This document shows, piece after piece, positions 8,537 to 16,135 of a stretch of DNA of 64,000 bases. A program made the translations under genes and the position numbers. Where the stretch lies: NCBI GenBank assembly GCA_022846035.1, contig AP025580.1, forward strand, positions 2,232,001-2,296,000, written 5' to 3'. Numbering within the stretch: the first letter of the stretch is position 1; each line of letters begins with the position of its first letter. Below the pieces are notes generated by a model. It had not been told where the DNA came from and did not search any database. It saw only the letters and a program-made list of their open reading frames with translations. The stretch comes from Christensenellaceae bacterium (GTDB taxonomy: Bacteria; Bacillota; Clostridia; Christensenellales; Christensenellaceae).

Positions 8537-8606
8537 AATGAAGGTTTTAATCTTATACTCTACAGGTAAGATAGAATCACAAGATTCATTTAGGGTTCAC
8601 AAAAAG

Positions 8607-8615
8607 TGGTATAAT
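8607..8615 (+). promoter_or_regulatory. Extended -10 promoter of the response regulator gene
   Basis: TGGTATAAT, 32 nt before the ATG at 8648. No good -35 hexamer is seen at the usual distance, as expected for an extended -10 promoter. A CGGAG ribosome binding site follows. Confidence 0.55.
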
Positions 8616-8647
8616 AAATACATAAGAATACACACGGAGAACAAGCT

Positions 8648-9322
8648 ATGTTTCACATTTTAATCGTGGAAGACGATAAAAATTTAAGACGGCTGATGGC
8701 GACCTACCTCGAGCGCGAAGGCTATGAAGTATACCACGCAGGCGACGGCGAGCAGGCGATGGACGTGCTGGACACGCAGCATATCGACCTTATCATCAGC
8801 GATATCATGATGCCCAATATGGACGGGTACCAATTGACGGAAGAGCTGCGCCGCGCGGATTACACGCTGCCTATCCTCATGGTTACTGCCAAAGAAACCT
8901 TTGAAGATAAAAGAAAAGGGTTCCTCGTCGGCACGGACGACTATATGGTCAAGCCGCTCGACATGGAAGAAATGCTGCTGCGCGTTTCCGCACTTCTTCG
9001 GCGGGCCAACATTGCCAACGAGCATAAACTTGAGATCGGCGAAGTTTCCCTTGACTACGATTCGTTGACCGTGACCGCGCGCGGCAGAGTTTACGAGCTT
9101 CCCAAAAAGGAGTTTTACCTGCTTTTTAAGCTTCTTTCCTATCCCAAAAAAATTTTTACGCGGCAACAACTGATGGATGAAATATGGGGCATGGAAGCTG
9201 AGGCTGACGAGAGGACGGTGGACGTGCACGTAAAACGCCTGCGCGAAAAATTCGATGATTTTCCGGAATTTAAGATCGTCACCATTCGCGGACTCGGCTA
9301 TAAGGCGGAGAAAAACGTATGA
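8648..9322 (+). CDS. OmpR/PhoB family response regulator
   Basis: A 224-residue DNA-binding response regulator. The receiver domain (1-120) has the acidic pair Glu8-Asp9-Asp10, the phospho-acceptor Asp52 in the SDIMMPNMDG stretch, a Thr in MVTAK, and the conserved Lys in VKPLD. A winged-helix trans_reg_C domain fills 128-222 with the signature RTVDVHVKRLREK. It overlaps the following kinase gene by 4 bp, so the two are partners. It is divergent from gadB across 224 bp; control of gadB by this system is possible but not shown. Confidence 0.93.
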   Translation: MFHILIVEDDKNLRRLMATYLEREGYEVYHAGDGEQAMDVLDTQHIDLIISDIMMPNMDGYQLTEELRRADYTLPILMVTAKETFEDKRKGFLVGTDDYMVKPLDMEEMLLRVSALLRRANIANEHKLEIGEVSLDYDSLTVTARGRVYELPKKEFYLLFKLLSYPKKIFTRQQLMDEIWGMEAEADERTVDVHVKRLREKFDDFPEFKIVTIRGLGYKAEKNV

Positions 9323-10686
9323 AAATAAAAACATTTCCGCCCATCAATATGCGCAATATTTCCTCGATACAATTAAAATTTGTGATGGTATTCATTGGCA
9401 TTCTTTTGATTGCCTGCGTGGCTTCTATGGTTGTGGTCTCCGCCTTTATGCAAAGCGCGCTTTTAAAGGACATTGAAGAGCGGATCGTCGCGACCTCAAG
9501 GAGCATCAGCCGGCTGGCGGAAGAAACCGAACTGCCGCTCGATGAAATTATCGAAATGGTAGGCAGCAGTTACTATGACATCCACGTTTATGATCCGCAG
9601 ATTACGACCTTGCCAGGCGGCATCACACAGGACCAGCTTTTATCCATACAGCCTGACGAAATCTCTTTTATCACTGATGAAACGCAGTCACAGAAGCTGC
9701 CTCTCGGCATTTTAAAGGTGCGGGATTCTTATCTTGTCATGACCTCGCATACGGAAAACAACGAAATCCTTTATTTCCGCAATATCGCTTTCATGGTCCT
9801 CGTAATTTGCGCGGGCATCGGTTCGATCCTCATGCTTCTTGCCGTAACGCATATTACCAAGCCGGTCAAACGCCTGACGCGGGCTACCCAAGAGGTCGCC
9901 AAAGGCAATTTCGATATTTCCGTGGAGTATGACGCGCAGGACGAGATCGGCCAGCTGACGCATAACTTCAATCTGATGACAAATGAGCTGAAAAACATGG
10001 AATACCTGCGCAAGGACTTTGTTAGCAACGTTTCGCATGAATTTAAGACTCCCATCGCTTCCATTCGGGGATTTGCGCAGCTATTAAAGACCAAGGACCT
10101 GACCAAAGAAGAATTTGACGAGTATACGGACGTCATCATAGACGAAAGCACCCGCCTTTCCAAGCTTTCCGAGAACCTTTTGCGCCTGTCGCGGCTGGAA
10201 AAACAGGTGATCCCAACACAAAACGCCGAATTTTCCCTGGATGAGCAGATTCGCAAAACGCTGTTGCTTTTAGAGCGCGAATGGAGCGCCAAGGAACTCG
10301 AACTGGATATTGACCTTGATACTGTGACGTATTCCGGCAACGAAGAAATGATGCAGCAAATCTGGATCAACCTCCTATCAAACGCCATCAAATTTTCCCA
10401 TTTGCATGGCACGCTTTGCGTACGGCTCAAAAAAGAAAAAGGACAGGTGCGTTCCCAGATCTCCGATACCGGCGTCGGTATCGCGGCGGACGCCATCCCG
10501 CGTATCTTTGAAAAATTTTACCAGGGCGACGCGTCGCATTCCAAGGAGGGAAACGGACTCGGCCTTGCTATTGTCAGGCAGATCGTGGAAAGCTGCGGCG
10601 GAACGATTTCTGTCGAAAGCACAGAGGGCAAAGGCACGACTTTTACCGTACTGCTGCCCATTCCGACAAAGGCGCCAAACAAATAA
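9319..10686 (+). CDS. Sensor histidine kinase
   Basis: A 455-residue membrane kinase. The first membrane helix is at about 22-44, a roughly 110-residue extracytoplasmic sensor domain follows, and the second helix is at about 156-176. A HAMP linker (177-230), the HisKA domain with phospho-acceptor His240 in VSNVSHEF, and an HATPase domain follow, with N box NLLSNAIKF, G1 box DTGVGI and G2 box GNGLGLAI. All catalytic motifs are intact. It is translationally coupled to the regulator upstream. The signal sensed is unknown. Confidence 0.93.
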   Translation: MKIKTFPPINMRNISSIQLKFVMVFIGILLIACVASMVVVSAFMQSALLKDIEERIVATSRSISRLAEETELPLDEIIEMVGSSYYDIHVYDPQITTLPGGITQDQLLSIQPDEISFITDETQSQKLPLGILKVRDSYLVMTSHTENNEILYFRNIAFMVLVICAGIGSILMLLAVTHITKPVKRLTRATQEVAKGNFDISVEYDAQDEIGQLTHNFNLMTNELKNMEYLRKDFVSNVSHEFKTPIASIRGFAQLLKTKDLTKEEFDEYTDVIIDESTRLSKLSENLLRLSRLEKQVIPTQNAEFSLDEQIRKTLLLLEREWSAKELELDIDLDTVTYSGNEEMMQQIWINLLSNAIKFSHLHGTLCVRLKKEKGQVRSQISDTGVGIAADAIPRIFEKFYQGDASHSKEGNGLGLAIVRQIVESCGGTISVESTEGKGTTFTVLLPIPTKAPNK

Positions 10687-10730
10687 AGCCGGCTATTCAA
10701 TCGTCTTTGTGAATTTTTGCGCAAAACATC

Positions 10731-10759
10731 TTGAAAAATTCCCGTTTATTCGGTATAAT
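10731..10759 (+). promoter_or_regulatory. Sigma-70 type promoter of the PfoR-like gene
   Basis: TTGAAA at 10731-10736 and TATAAT at 10754-10759 are 17 bp apart. Transcription should begin near 10766, which leaves an untranslated leader of about 150 nt before the ATG at 10920. Confidence 0.75.
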
Positions 10760-10762
10760 GAA

Positions 10763-10919
10763 ACACGCTATCTGTTATTGCGTGTAGTTAAAGCCACGCC
10801 GTTTTTAAGTTGCTTGCATCCGTAAGCTTTTGGTATACGTACCGCTTAGAAAGTAGCAAATATGAGCTTTGCGCCTTTGGCGCATCCCAAGTATTTACTT
10901 TTTAGGAGGACGTTTTTTT
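10763..10919 (+). other. Long structured 5' leader of the PfoR-like gene
   Basis: Hairpins visible in this stretch are ACACGC/GCGTGT at 10763-10785, a bulged stem AAGC...GGTA/TACC...GCTT at 10824-10847, and GCGCC/GGCGC at 10871-10883. No terminator is seen. It matches no riboswitch class I can recall. It may be a cis-regulatory RNA acting on translation, or simply a long leader. Confidence 0.35.
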
Positions 10920-11954
10920 ATGTCAGAAAACAAAACAGCATCTATGATCATCAAAAAGTACGCCAAGAGGTGGTTCATCGACGGTATGGGCGCGATGGCG
11001 CTGGGTCTTTTTGCCAGCCTGATCATCGGCCTCATCATCTCCCAGATCGCGACCATCCCTGGTCTTTCGGTTCTTTCCCAGTTCACGGAAGTACTCAGTG
11101 CGCAATCCCCTGTCGTGGGTGCAGCGATCGGCGTCGCGATCGCGTATGGCCTTAAAAACAAACCCCTCGTCATTTTCTCGTCTGCCGCCACAGGCGCTTT
11201 CGGCTATGCCATGGGCGGCCCTGTAGGCGCTTATGTCGCGGCGCTGGTAGGCGCGGAAATCGGCAGGCTAGTCGCAGGCAAAACGCCGGTGGATATTATT
11301 GTATCGCCCATCGTGACCATCCTCTCCGGATGTTTTGTCGGTATGCTCGTCGGACCGCCATTAAACACTTTCATGACGTGGCTGGGCGATTTTGTAAATT
11401 CGGCGACAATACTTGCTCCGCTTCCGATGGGTATCATCGTTTCCGTGATCGTGGGAATGGTATTAACGCTTCCCATCAGTTCCGCCGCCTTATGTATCAT
11501 GATGGGTATCAGCGGCATCGCTGCGGGCGCGGCCGTCGCCGGCTGCTGCGCGAATATGATCGGCTTTGCGGTTATGAGCTTTAAAGAAAACGGCTGGGGC
11601 GGATTTTTGGCGCAGGGCCTTGGAACGTCCATGCTGCAGGTCCCGAATATTTTGCGCAGGCCGCAGATCTGGATTCCGCCCATCGTTGCCTCGGCCGTTG
11701 TCGGACCAATCTCTACGATGGTATTCCAGATGACAAATACGCCCACCGGCGCCGGTATGGGCACGTCCGGACTTGTCGGGCAATTTGGCGCATGGGCCGC
11801 TATGGGCGCAACCACGCCAGCTCCCATGCTTATTTTCGAAATCGCACTCGTGCATTTTATCCTGCCAGCAGTGATTACGCTTGCGGTTGCGGCCATCCTT
11901 CGCAGAGTCGGCTGGATTCGCCCGCAGGATTTAAAGCTTGAAATGATGAATTAG
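10920..11954 (+). CDS. PTS transporter IIC-like membrane protein, PfoR family
   Basis: A 344-residue very hydrophobic protein of the PTS_EIIC_2 / PfoR family (COG3641 type) with about nine membrane segments rich in Gly and Ala. No EIIA or EIIB domain or gene is nearby, so sugar phosphorylation cannot be assumed. In Clostridium perfringens the relative PfoR was described as a regulator-linked protein of toxin expression, and its direct role is unclear. The longer frame starts at 10869, but the ATG at 10920 has AGGAGG 8 nt upstream. It stands alone after a long leader. Confidence 0.8.
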   Translation: MSENKTASMIIKKYAKRWFIDGMGAMALGLFASLIIGLIISQIATIPGLSVLSQFTEVLSAQSPVVGAAIGVAIAYGLKNKPLVIFSSAATGAFGYAMGGPVGAYVAALVGAEIGRLVAGKTPVDIIVSPIVTILSGCFVGMLVGPPLNTFMTWLGDFVNSATILAPLPMGIIVSVIVGMVLTLPISSAALCIMMGISGIAAGAAVAGCCANMIGFAVMSFKENGWGGFLAQGLGTSMLQVPNILRRPQIWIPPIVASAVVGPISTMVFQMTNTPTGAGMGTSGLVGQFGAWAAMGATTPAPMLIFEIALVHFILPAVITLAVAAILRRVGWIRPQDLKLEMMN

Positions 11955-12005
11955 AAATTCCTTTGCATATTAATTGATACATATGGCGCGAAACGGGGCG
12001 GCCTT

Positions 12006-12116
12006 TTAAAACGAGGTCCAACCGCCGTCTGTTTGCAGGGTCGCCCCCGTCATATGCGTTGCATCGTCCGATGCCAGAAACAAGATGGACACCGCCTGTT
12101 CTTCACTCAGTCGATC
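12006..12116 (-). pseudogene. C-terminal remnant of a short-chain dehydrogenase/reductase
   Basis: Read on the minus strand and ending at a TAA at 12006, about 36 codons translate to a text-book SDR C-terminus: RLSEEQAVSILFLASD, then THMTGATLQ and TDGGWTSF. Nothing upstream in this frame continues the family, because the sequence becomes the last codons of thiI in another frame. The remnant thus lacks cofactor and catalytic parts and has no start. It marks a deletion or recombination joint at the 3' end of thiI. It is not related closely to the intact SDR at 38.4 kb. Confidence 0.75.
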
Positions 12117-13279
12117 CTGATCAGCTCCGCGCCGGCTACTGCTTCTTGTATTAGCGTTTCAATATCAAGAACGCTTTCTTCCTCCATGATCCTCTCCAAC
12201 TTAGGCCGTGTCGTAGGATGCTTGGGCACGAAGACCGTGCAGCAATCCTCGTATGGCAGGATGGACGTTTCATAAGTACCGATTTTGTCCGCGATCCCGA
12301 TGATGTCCTGCTTATCCATGCCAATCAACGGACGAAACACAGGCATGTCGGTGACCACGCTGTTGGTCACTCCGATACTTTCCATCGTTTGGCTTGCGAC
12401 CTGCCCGATGCTTTCTCCGGTTACGATCGCCTGCGCATTGTCAAGTTTGGCCAGTTCCTGCGCAATACGCATCATAAACCGCCGCATGATGATTACCAGC
12501 ATTTCATGCGGACATTTCTCATAAATTTGCATCTGGATGTCCGTAAAACTCACTACATGGAGCCTGATACGCCCCGCATACTGCGATACAATTTTCGCCA
12601 GATCTATTACCTTTTGCTTAGCCGCTTCGCTCGTATACGGAAAACTGTGATAATGCACCGCCGAAAGCTCCACCCCGCGTTTGGCGATCATGTATCCTGC
12701 CACGGGACTGTCGATCCCGCCTGATAACAGCAGCATGGCGCGCCCATTCGAACGCTGCGGCATACCGCCCGCGCAGGGGATAATATCCACATATCCGTAA
12801 CATTTTTCGCGCACTTCGATATGCGCCGTGATCTGCGGGTTGTGCACGTCTACGCTTAGGGCCGGAATCGCCTCCAAAAGAGTTCCCCCAAGGCTTGCCG
12901 CAAGCTGCATAGACGATAGTGGAAAACGCTTGTCCGCACGCTTTGCTTCTACTTTGAACGTCGCGTGCGCAATGCCTTTTTGTTCCATATATTCCCGCAT
13001 GATACGGACCATCGTCTGATTGATGGATTCCATATCTTTTTCCATTTCCACCGCAGGCGAAATGGAATGCAGCCCAAATACCTTTTTTATTGCTTCAATG
13101 ACGCGCGGCATATCTTCTTCCGCAATATCCGTCACATAAAAACGCCCGTATCCCTTTTGCGTTTTCACACCCGGAAAATCCCGCAGCGCACGCTTGATCG
13201 CCGCCAGTTGCAGCGCCTCAAAATGCGGCCTGTTAAGGCCTTTTAAATGTATTTCGCCATAGCGTACCAGTAATAACAT
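12107..13279 (-). CDS. thiI: tRNA 4-thiouridine synthase
   Basis: A 390-residue ThiI: N-terminal ferredoxin-like and THUMP domain (1-165), then a PP-loop ATPase with SGGIDSP at 186-192. It transfers sulfur to uridine-8 of tRNA and can supply the thiazole of thiamine. The rhodanese domain of enterobacterial ThiI is absent, as in most Firmicutes; a Cys pair in YEDCCTVF remains. The sulfur donor is the cysteine desulfurase encoded 11 bp upstream on the same strand, the arrangement known for NifZ-ThiI in Bacillus. AGGGGA precedes the ATG. Its last three codons and stop overlap an SDR remnant. Confidence 0.95.
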   Translation of the reverse strand: MLLLVRYGEIHLKGLNRPHFEALQLAAIKRALRDFPGVKTQKGYGRFYVTDIAEEDMPRVIEAIKKVFGLHSISPAVEMEKDMESINQTMVRIMREYMEQKGIAHATFKVEAKRADKRFPLSSMQLAASLGGTLLEAIPALSVDVHNPQITAHIEVREKCYGYVDIIPCAGGMPQRSNGRAMLLLSGGIDSPVAGYMIAKRGVELSAVHYHSFPYTSEAAKQKVIDLAKIVSQYAGRIRLHVVSFTDIQMQIYEKCPHEMLVIIMRRFMMRIAQELAKLDNAQAIVTGESIGQVASQTMESIGVTNSVVTDMPVFRPLIGMDKQDIIGIADKIGTYETSILPYEDCCTVFVPKHPTTRPKLERIMEEESVLDIETLIQEAVAGAELIRID

Positions 13280-13290
13280 AACTCTATCCC

Positions 13291-14433
13291 CTATTTTCTC
13301 TTAAAACGCCGCAATAACTCCGCGCCCTTTGCGATCTCTTTCGCCGCAGTCAATACCTCTTCCTGCGTGGTAAACGGCGAAAAACTGACGCGTATCGCGC
13401 CCTCTGCTTCCTCTTCCGTCAATGAGAGCGCCTTTGCGATCCTGCTTTTTCCCTTTTTGGACGAACATGCCGAACCTGTGGAAATACAAATTCCCCGCGC
13501 CTCCAGCGTATGCAGAAGCGTTTCTCCCCGTACCCCCAGTATCGACAGGTTCAGAATATGCAAGCAGGACCGGCCGCGTTCCTGCGGCGTTAACACGACA
13601 ATATCCGGAATCTTTGCGCAGGCATCCAAAAACACTTCCCGCAAATGTTCAAAATGGGCAGGCGTCACATTCTCCATAAAATAGCACACTGCCGTGGCGA
13701 ACGAAAAAATCCCCAACGTATTCTGCGTGCCGCTGCGCAGCCCGCTCTCCTGTCCGCCACCCAGTATGTATGGCTTGAGCGGCGCATTTTCGCGGTAAAA
13801 AACAGCTCCCGTTCCCTTATGCGCATGCAGTTTATGCGCGCTCACCGTATAGTAATCAATATGAGCCGTGTTGCTTAGGCGTTCCTTGCAATACGCCTGT
13901 ACGCCGTCCGCATGGAAAAGCGCCTGCGGGTTTTTCATCTTGACCGCAGAAGCGATTTTTTCAATATCGTTTTTCGCGCCCGTCTCGTTATTGACGTGCA
14001 TCACGCTTACCAGCGCGGTATTTTCGTCGACGGCCTCCGACACCTGCTCCGGCGTGATTATGCCGTGCCTGTCGGGTTTTAAAAACGTAACGGGACACCC
14101 CTGCTGCGCCAAATATTTAAAGCTTTCTTCCACACACGGATGCTCCGCTCCGCCGCACACATAATTCATTCCCTTTTTTATCCGTGCGCCGCGCAGAATA
14201 ACCATGTTGGCGCTTTCCGACCCGCAGCTGGTAAAAAGGCACCTATGGCCGCTCGCGCCAAACGCGCGCAGCAATACAGCCTTTGCATCGTCCTCTTCCT
14301 TTTGCACGCGCGTCGCGTCCGCATAAAGCGCCGAGGGATTTTGCCAAAGCTCCTGTGCATATTTGAGGTAAATATCGTTGCATTCCGCAAGCGGCTGTGT
14401 CGTCGCCGCATTGTCCAGATAAATTTTCTGCAT
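13291..14433 (-). CDS. Cysteine desulfurase, NifS/IscS type, partner of ThiI
   Basis: A 380-residue PLP enzyme that takes sulfur from cysteine to a protein persulfide. The PLP lysine is in SAHKLHAHKG (Lys201), the catalytic Cys323 in STGSACSS, and the N-terminal YLDNAATT motif is at 5-12. The gene lies 11 bp before thiI, which makes it the dedicated donor for tRNA thiolation (NifZ-like). The longer frame starting at 14481 has no support. The ATG at 14433 has no ribosome binding site, but an extended -10 box lies 7 nt upstream, so a leaderless message is likely. Confidence 0.92.
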   Translation of the reverse strand: MQKIYLDNAATTQPLAECNDIYLKYAQELWQNPSALYADATRVQKEEDDAKAVLLRAFGASGHRCLFTSCGSESANMVILRGARIKKGMNYVCGGAEHPCVEESFKYLAQQGCPVTFLKPDRHGIITPEQVSEAVDENTALVSVMHVNNETGAKNDIEKIASAVKMKNPQALFHADGVQAYCKERLSNTAHIDYYTVSAHKLHAHKGTGAVFYRENAPLKPYILGGGQESGLRSGTQNTLGIFSFATAVCYFMENVTPAHFEHLREVFLDACAKIPDIVVLTPQERGRSCLHILNLSILGVRGETLLHTLEARGICISTGSACSSKKGKSRIAKALSLTEEEAEGAIRVSFSPFTTQEEVLTAAKEIAKGAELLRRFKRK

Positions 14434-14440
14434 AAACCGT

Positions 14441-14449
14441 ATTATATCA
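14441..14449 (-). promoter_or_regulatory. Extended -10 box 7 nt before the cysteine desulfurase start
   Basis: On the minus strand the bases read TGATATAAT and end 7 nt before the ATG at 14433. The predicted transcription start coincides with the start codon. Spacing and motif are the same as for the radical SAM gene at 2.2 kb. Confidence 0.55.
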
Positions 14450-14478
14450 TATTTTGCCGTTATATTCACGCCGGTAAA

Positions 14479-14510
14479 CAAAAAACGCGGAACAGTCCCG
14501 CGTTTTTTGT
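14479..14510 (-). terminator. Intrinsic terminator after the HtrA gene
   Basis: Arms AAAAAACGCGG and CCGCGTTTTTT with a 7-nt loop sit between the htrA-like stop at 14545 and the cysteine desulfurase promoter. Confidence 0.85.
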
Positions 14511-14544
14511 TTATATATCTCCGAATGTCTTTTTATTGTTTACA

Positions 14545-16038
14545 TCACGGCATTTCCGGAAAAAGTTGGTTCCTATCCTGCTGCTCGCTCTGGACCGATG
14601 CCGTATCCAGTTCATTTAAATCCTCAAGCGTCATCGTTACCGTATATTCCTTACCGTCTCTCCAGATCGTCGCGCTGACCGTATCCCCAACCTTTTTCGT
14701 ATCAAAGGATGGCATTTTGTCTGCCGTTGTCAAATCCACTCCGTCGATTTCCGTAATCACGTCGTTCTGCTGCAATCCCGCTTTTTCGGCCGGACCGCCC
14801 GCTATGACGCTGGCGACAAGCGCGCCGCGCGGCGTTTGCCACAGGCTTGCGTCCACTTCTGAGATCATGCTGTAGGAAAGCCCGATACCTGCGCGCGGAA
14901 TACTGCCGTTCTCGATCAACTGCTGTGCAATATTGATCGCCTTGTTGATCGGGATCGCGTATCCAACGCCTTCTGATGAAATCACGTTGCCGTTTTCATC
15001 ATAGCCCGCATACAGTTTTTTTGCCACCGTTACGCCGACCACATTGCCTTTTGAATCGAGCAGGGGACCGCCGGAGTTTCCGGGATTGATCGCCGCGTCC
15101 GTCTGGATAACATCCAGCGTAACGCCGTTGCTCAGGCTGATCGCCGTGCTGACATTGCTGACATAGCCGACCGTCACCGTATTATTGAAAGTATCCCCGT
15201 GCACGTTGCCGATCGCTACGGACAGCTCGCCGACTTTCAACTCGTCGCTGTTCCCAAGCGGCGCTGCCTGCAGGCTGAGCCCATCCACCTTAAGTACCGC
15301 AATCTCCGACGCCGGATCCCTGCCGATGACCTGCGCCACATGCTCCTCATTGTCGGACGTCGTTATCTTAATCAGATTCCCGTCCGCAACCACATGGTTA
15401 TTCGTCAGAATATATCCGTCATTTGAAATCACAAAGCCCGTGCCGGCGTTTAACGCCTGTTCGATCGGTTCCTGTCCAGATACCAACTGCTTGTTATAGG
15501 CCGTTATGCCCACAACCCTGTCTTTCATCGCTTCTGCAATATCGACAACCGGATTTGCGGAATCACTGATATTCGCCGCATCCCCGCCGAGCTGCGGCGC
15601 TTCCTGCTGCTGTTCGCGCTGCTGCTCTTCCTGTGTCGGAAGGGTTGGCAGCACATTATTTCCGCCGTTTATGATCGGCCCTATCACAAACGCCATAAGC
15701 AAGCAACCAACGAGTATCCCAGCTACGGCTACCGCCGTAATAATACCCCCGATGCCATGCCGTTTGTTCTTTTCTTTTTTCTTCTTCTTGGGCGACGGCT
15801 GATCGTAATTATAGCTATCATCATATACAGGCGGCTGCTGCGGTGGCTGCTGGTATTGCGGCTGCCCATACTGCGCTGTGTCCGGCGGTGCGCCTTGCTG
15901 ATAGGATGGCTGCTGATACTGCGGCGGCGCGTCCGGCATGCTTTGCGGCGCCGAAAACTGCCCCGACGGCTCCTGTGCGTTCATCCCCCGCGGATCATCC
16001 CCATTTCCAGTCATATTATTCAAACCATTTTCGTCCAT
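14545..16038 (-). CDS. Membrane-anchored HtrA/DegP-like serine protease
   Basis: A 497-residue HtrA protease. Residues 1-85 are a cytoplasmic Pro/Gln/Tyr-rich tail, followed by a basic patch and one membrane helix (about 95-120). The trypsin-like domain (165-370) has His215 in TNNHVV and Ser322 in NPGNSGG. A PDZ domain fills about 385-480. At the position of the catalytic Asp the sequence is DPASEIAVLK, so Glu245 replaces Asp. Outside the membrane such proteins degrade misfolded secreted proteins. AGGAGGT precedes the ATG. It follows a regulator-kinase pair on the same strand, a known envelope-stress arrangement. Confidence 0.92.
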   Translation of the reverse strand: MDENGLNNMTGNGDDPRGMNAQEPSGQFSAPQSMPDAPPQYQQPSYQQGAPPDTAQYGQPQYQQPPQQPPVYDDSYNYDQPSPKKKKKEKNKRHGIGGIITAVAVAGILVGCLLMAFVIGPIINGGNNVLPTLPTQEEQQREQQQEAPQLGGDAANISDSANPVVDIAEAMKDRVVGITAYNKQLVSGQEPIEQALNAGTGFVISNDGYILTNNHVVADGNLIKITTSDNEEHVAQVIGRDPASEIAVLKVDGLSLQAAPLGNSDELKVGELSVAIGNVHGDTFNNTVTVGYVSNVSTAISLSNGVTLDVIQTDAAINPGNSGGPLLDSKGNVVGVTVAKKLYAGYDENGNVISSEGVGYAIPINKAINIAQQLIENGSIPRAGIGLSYSMISEVDASLWQTPRGALVASVIAGGPAEKAGLQQNDVITEIDGVDLTTADKMPSFDTKKVGDTVSATIWRDGKEYTVTMTLEDLNELDTASVQSEQQDRNQLFPEMP

Positions 16039-16135
16039 TGACTTACCTCCTGCACCAAACTTCTGTCGGTTTGTTTTACTAGTTTCATCTTACACGCGCT
16101 TTGTGAAGAAGTTGTGAACAAACCTTTAAAAAATT

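Noticed and set aside
15785..15960. CTG-rich repetitive stretch that looks like a repeat array
   Set aside because: It encodes the Gln/Pro/Tyr-rich cytoplasmic tail of the HtrA protein; units are irregular, so neither CRISPR nor true tandem repeat.
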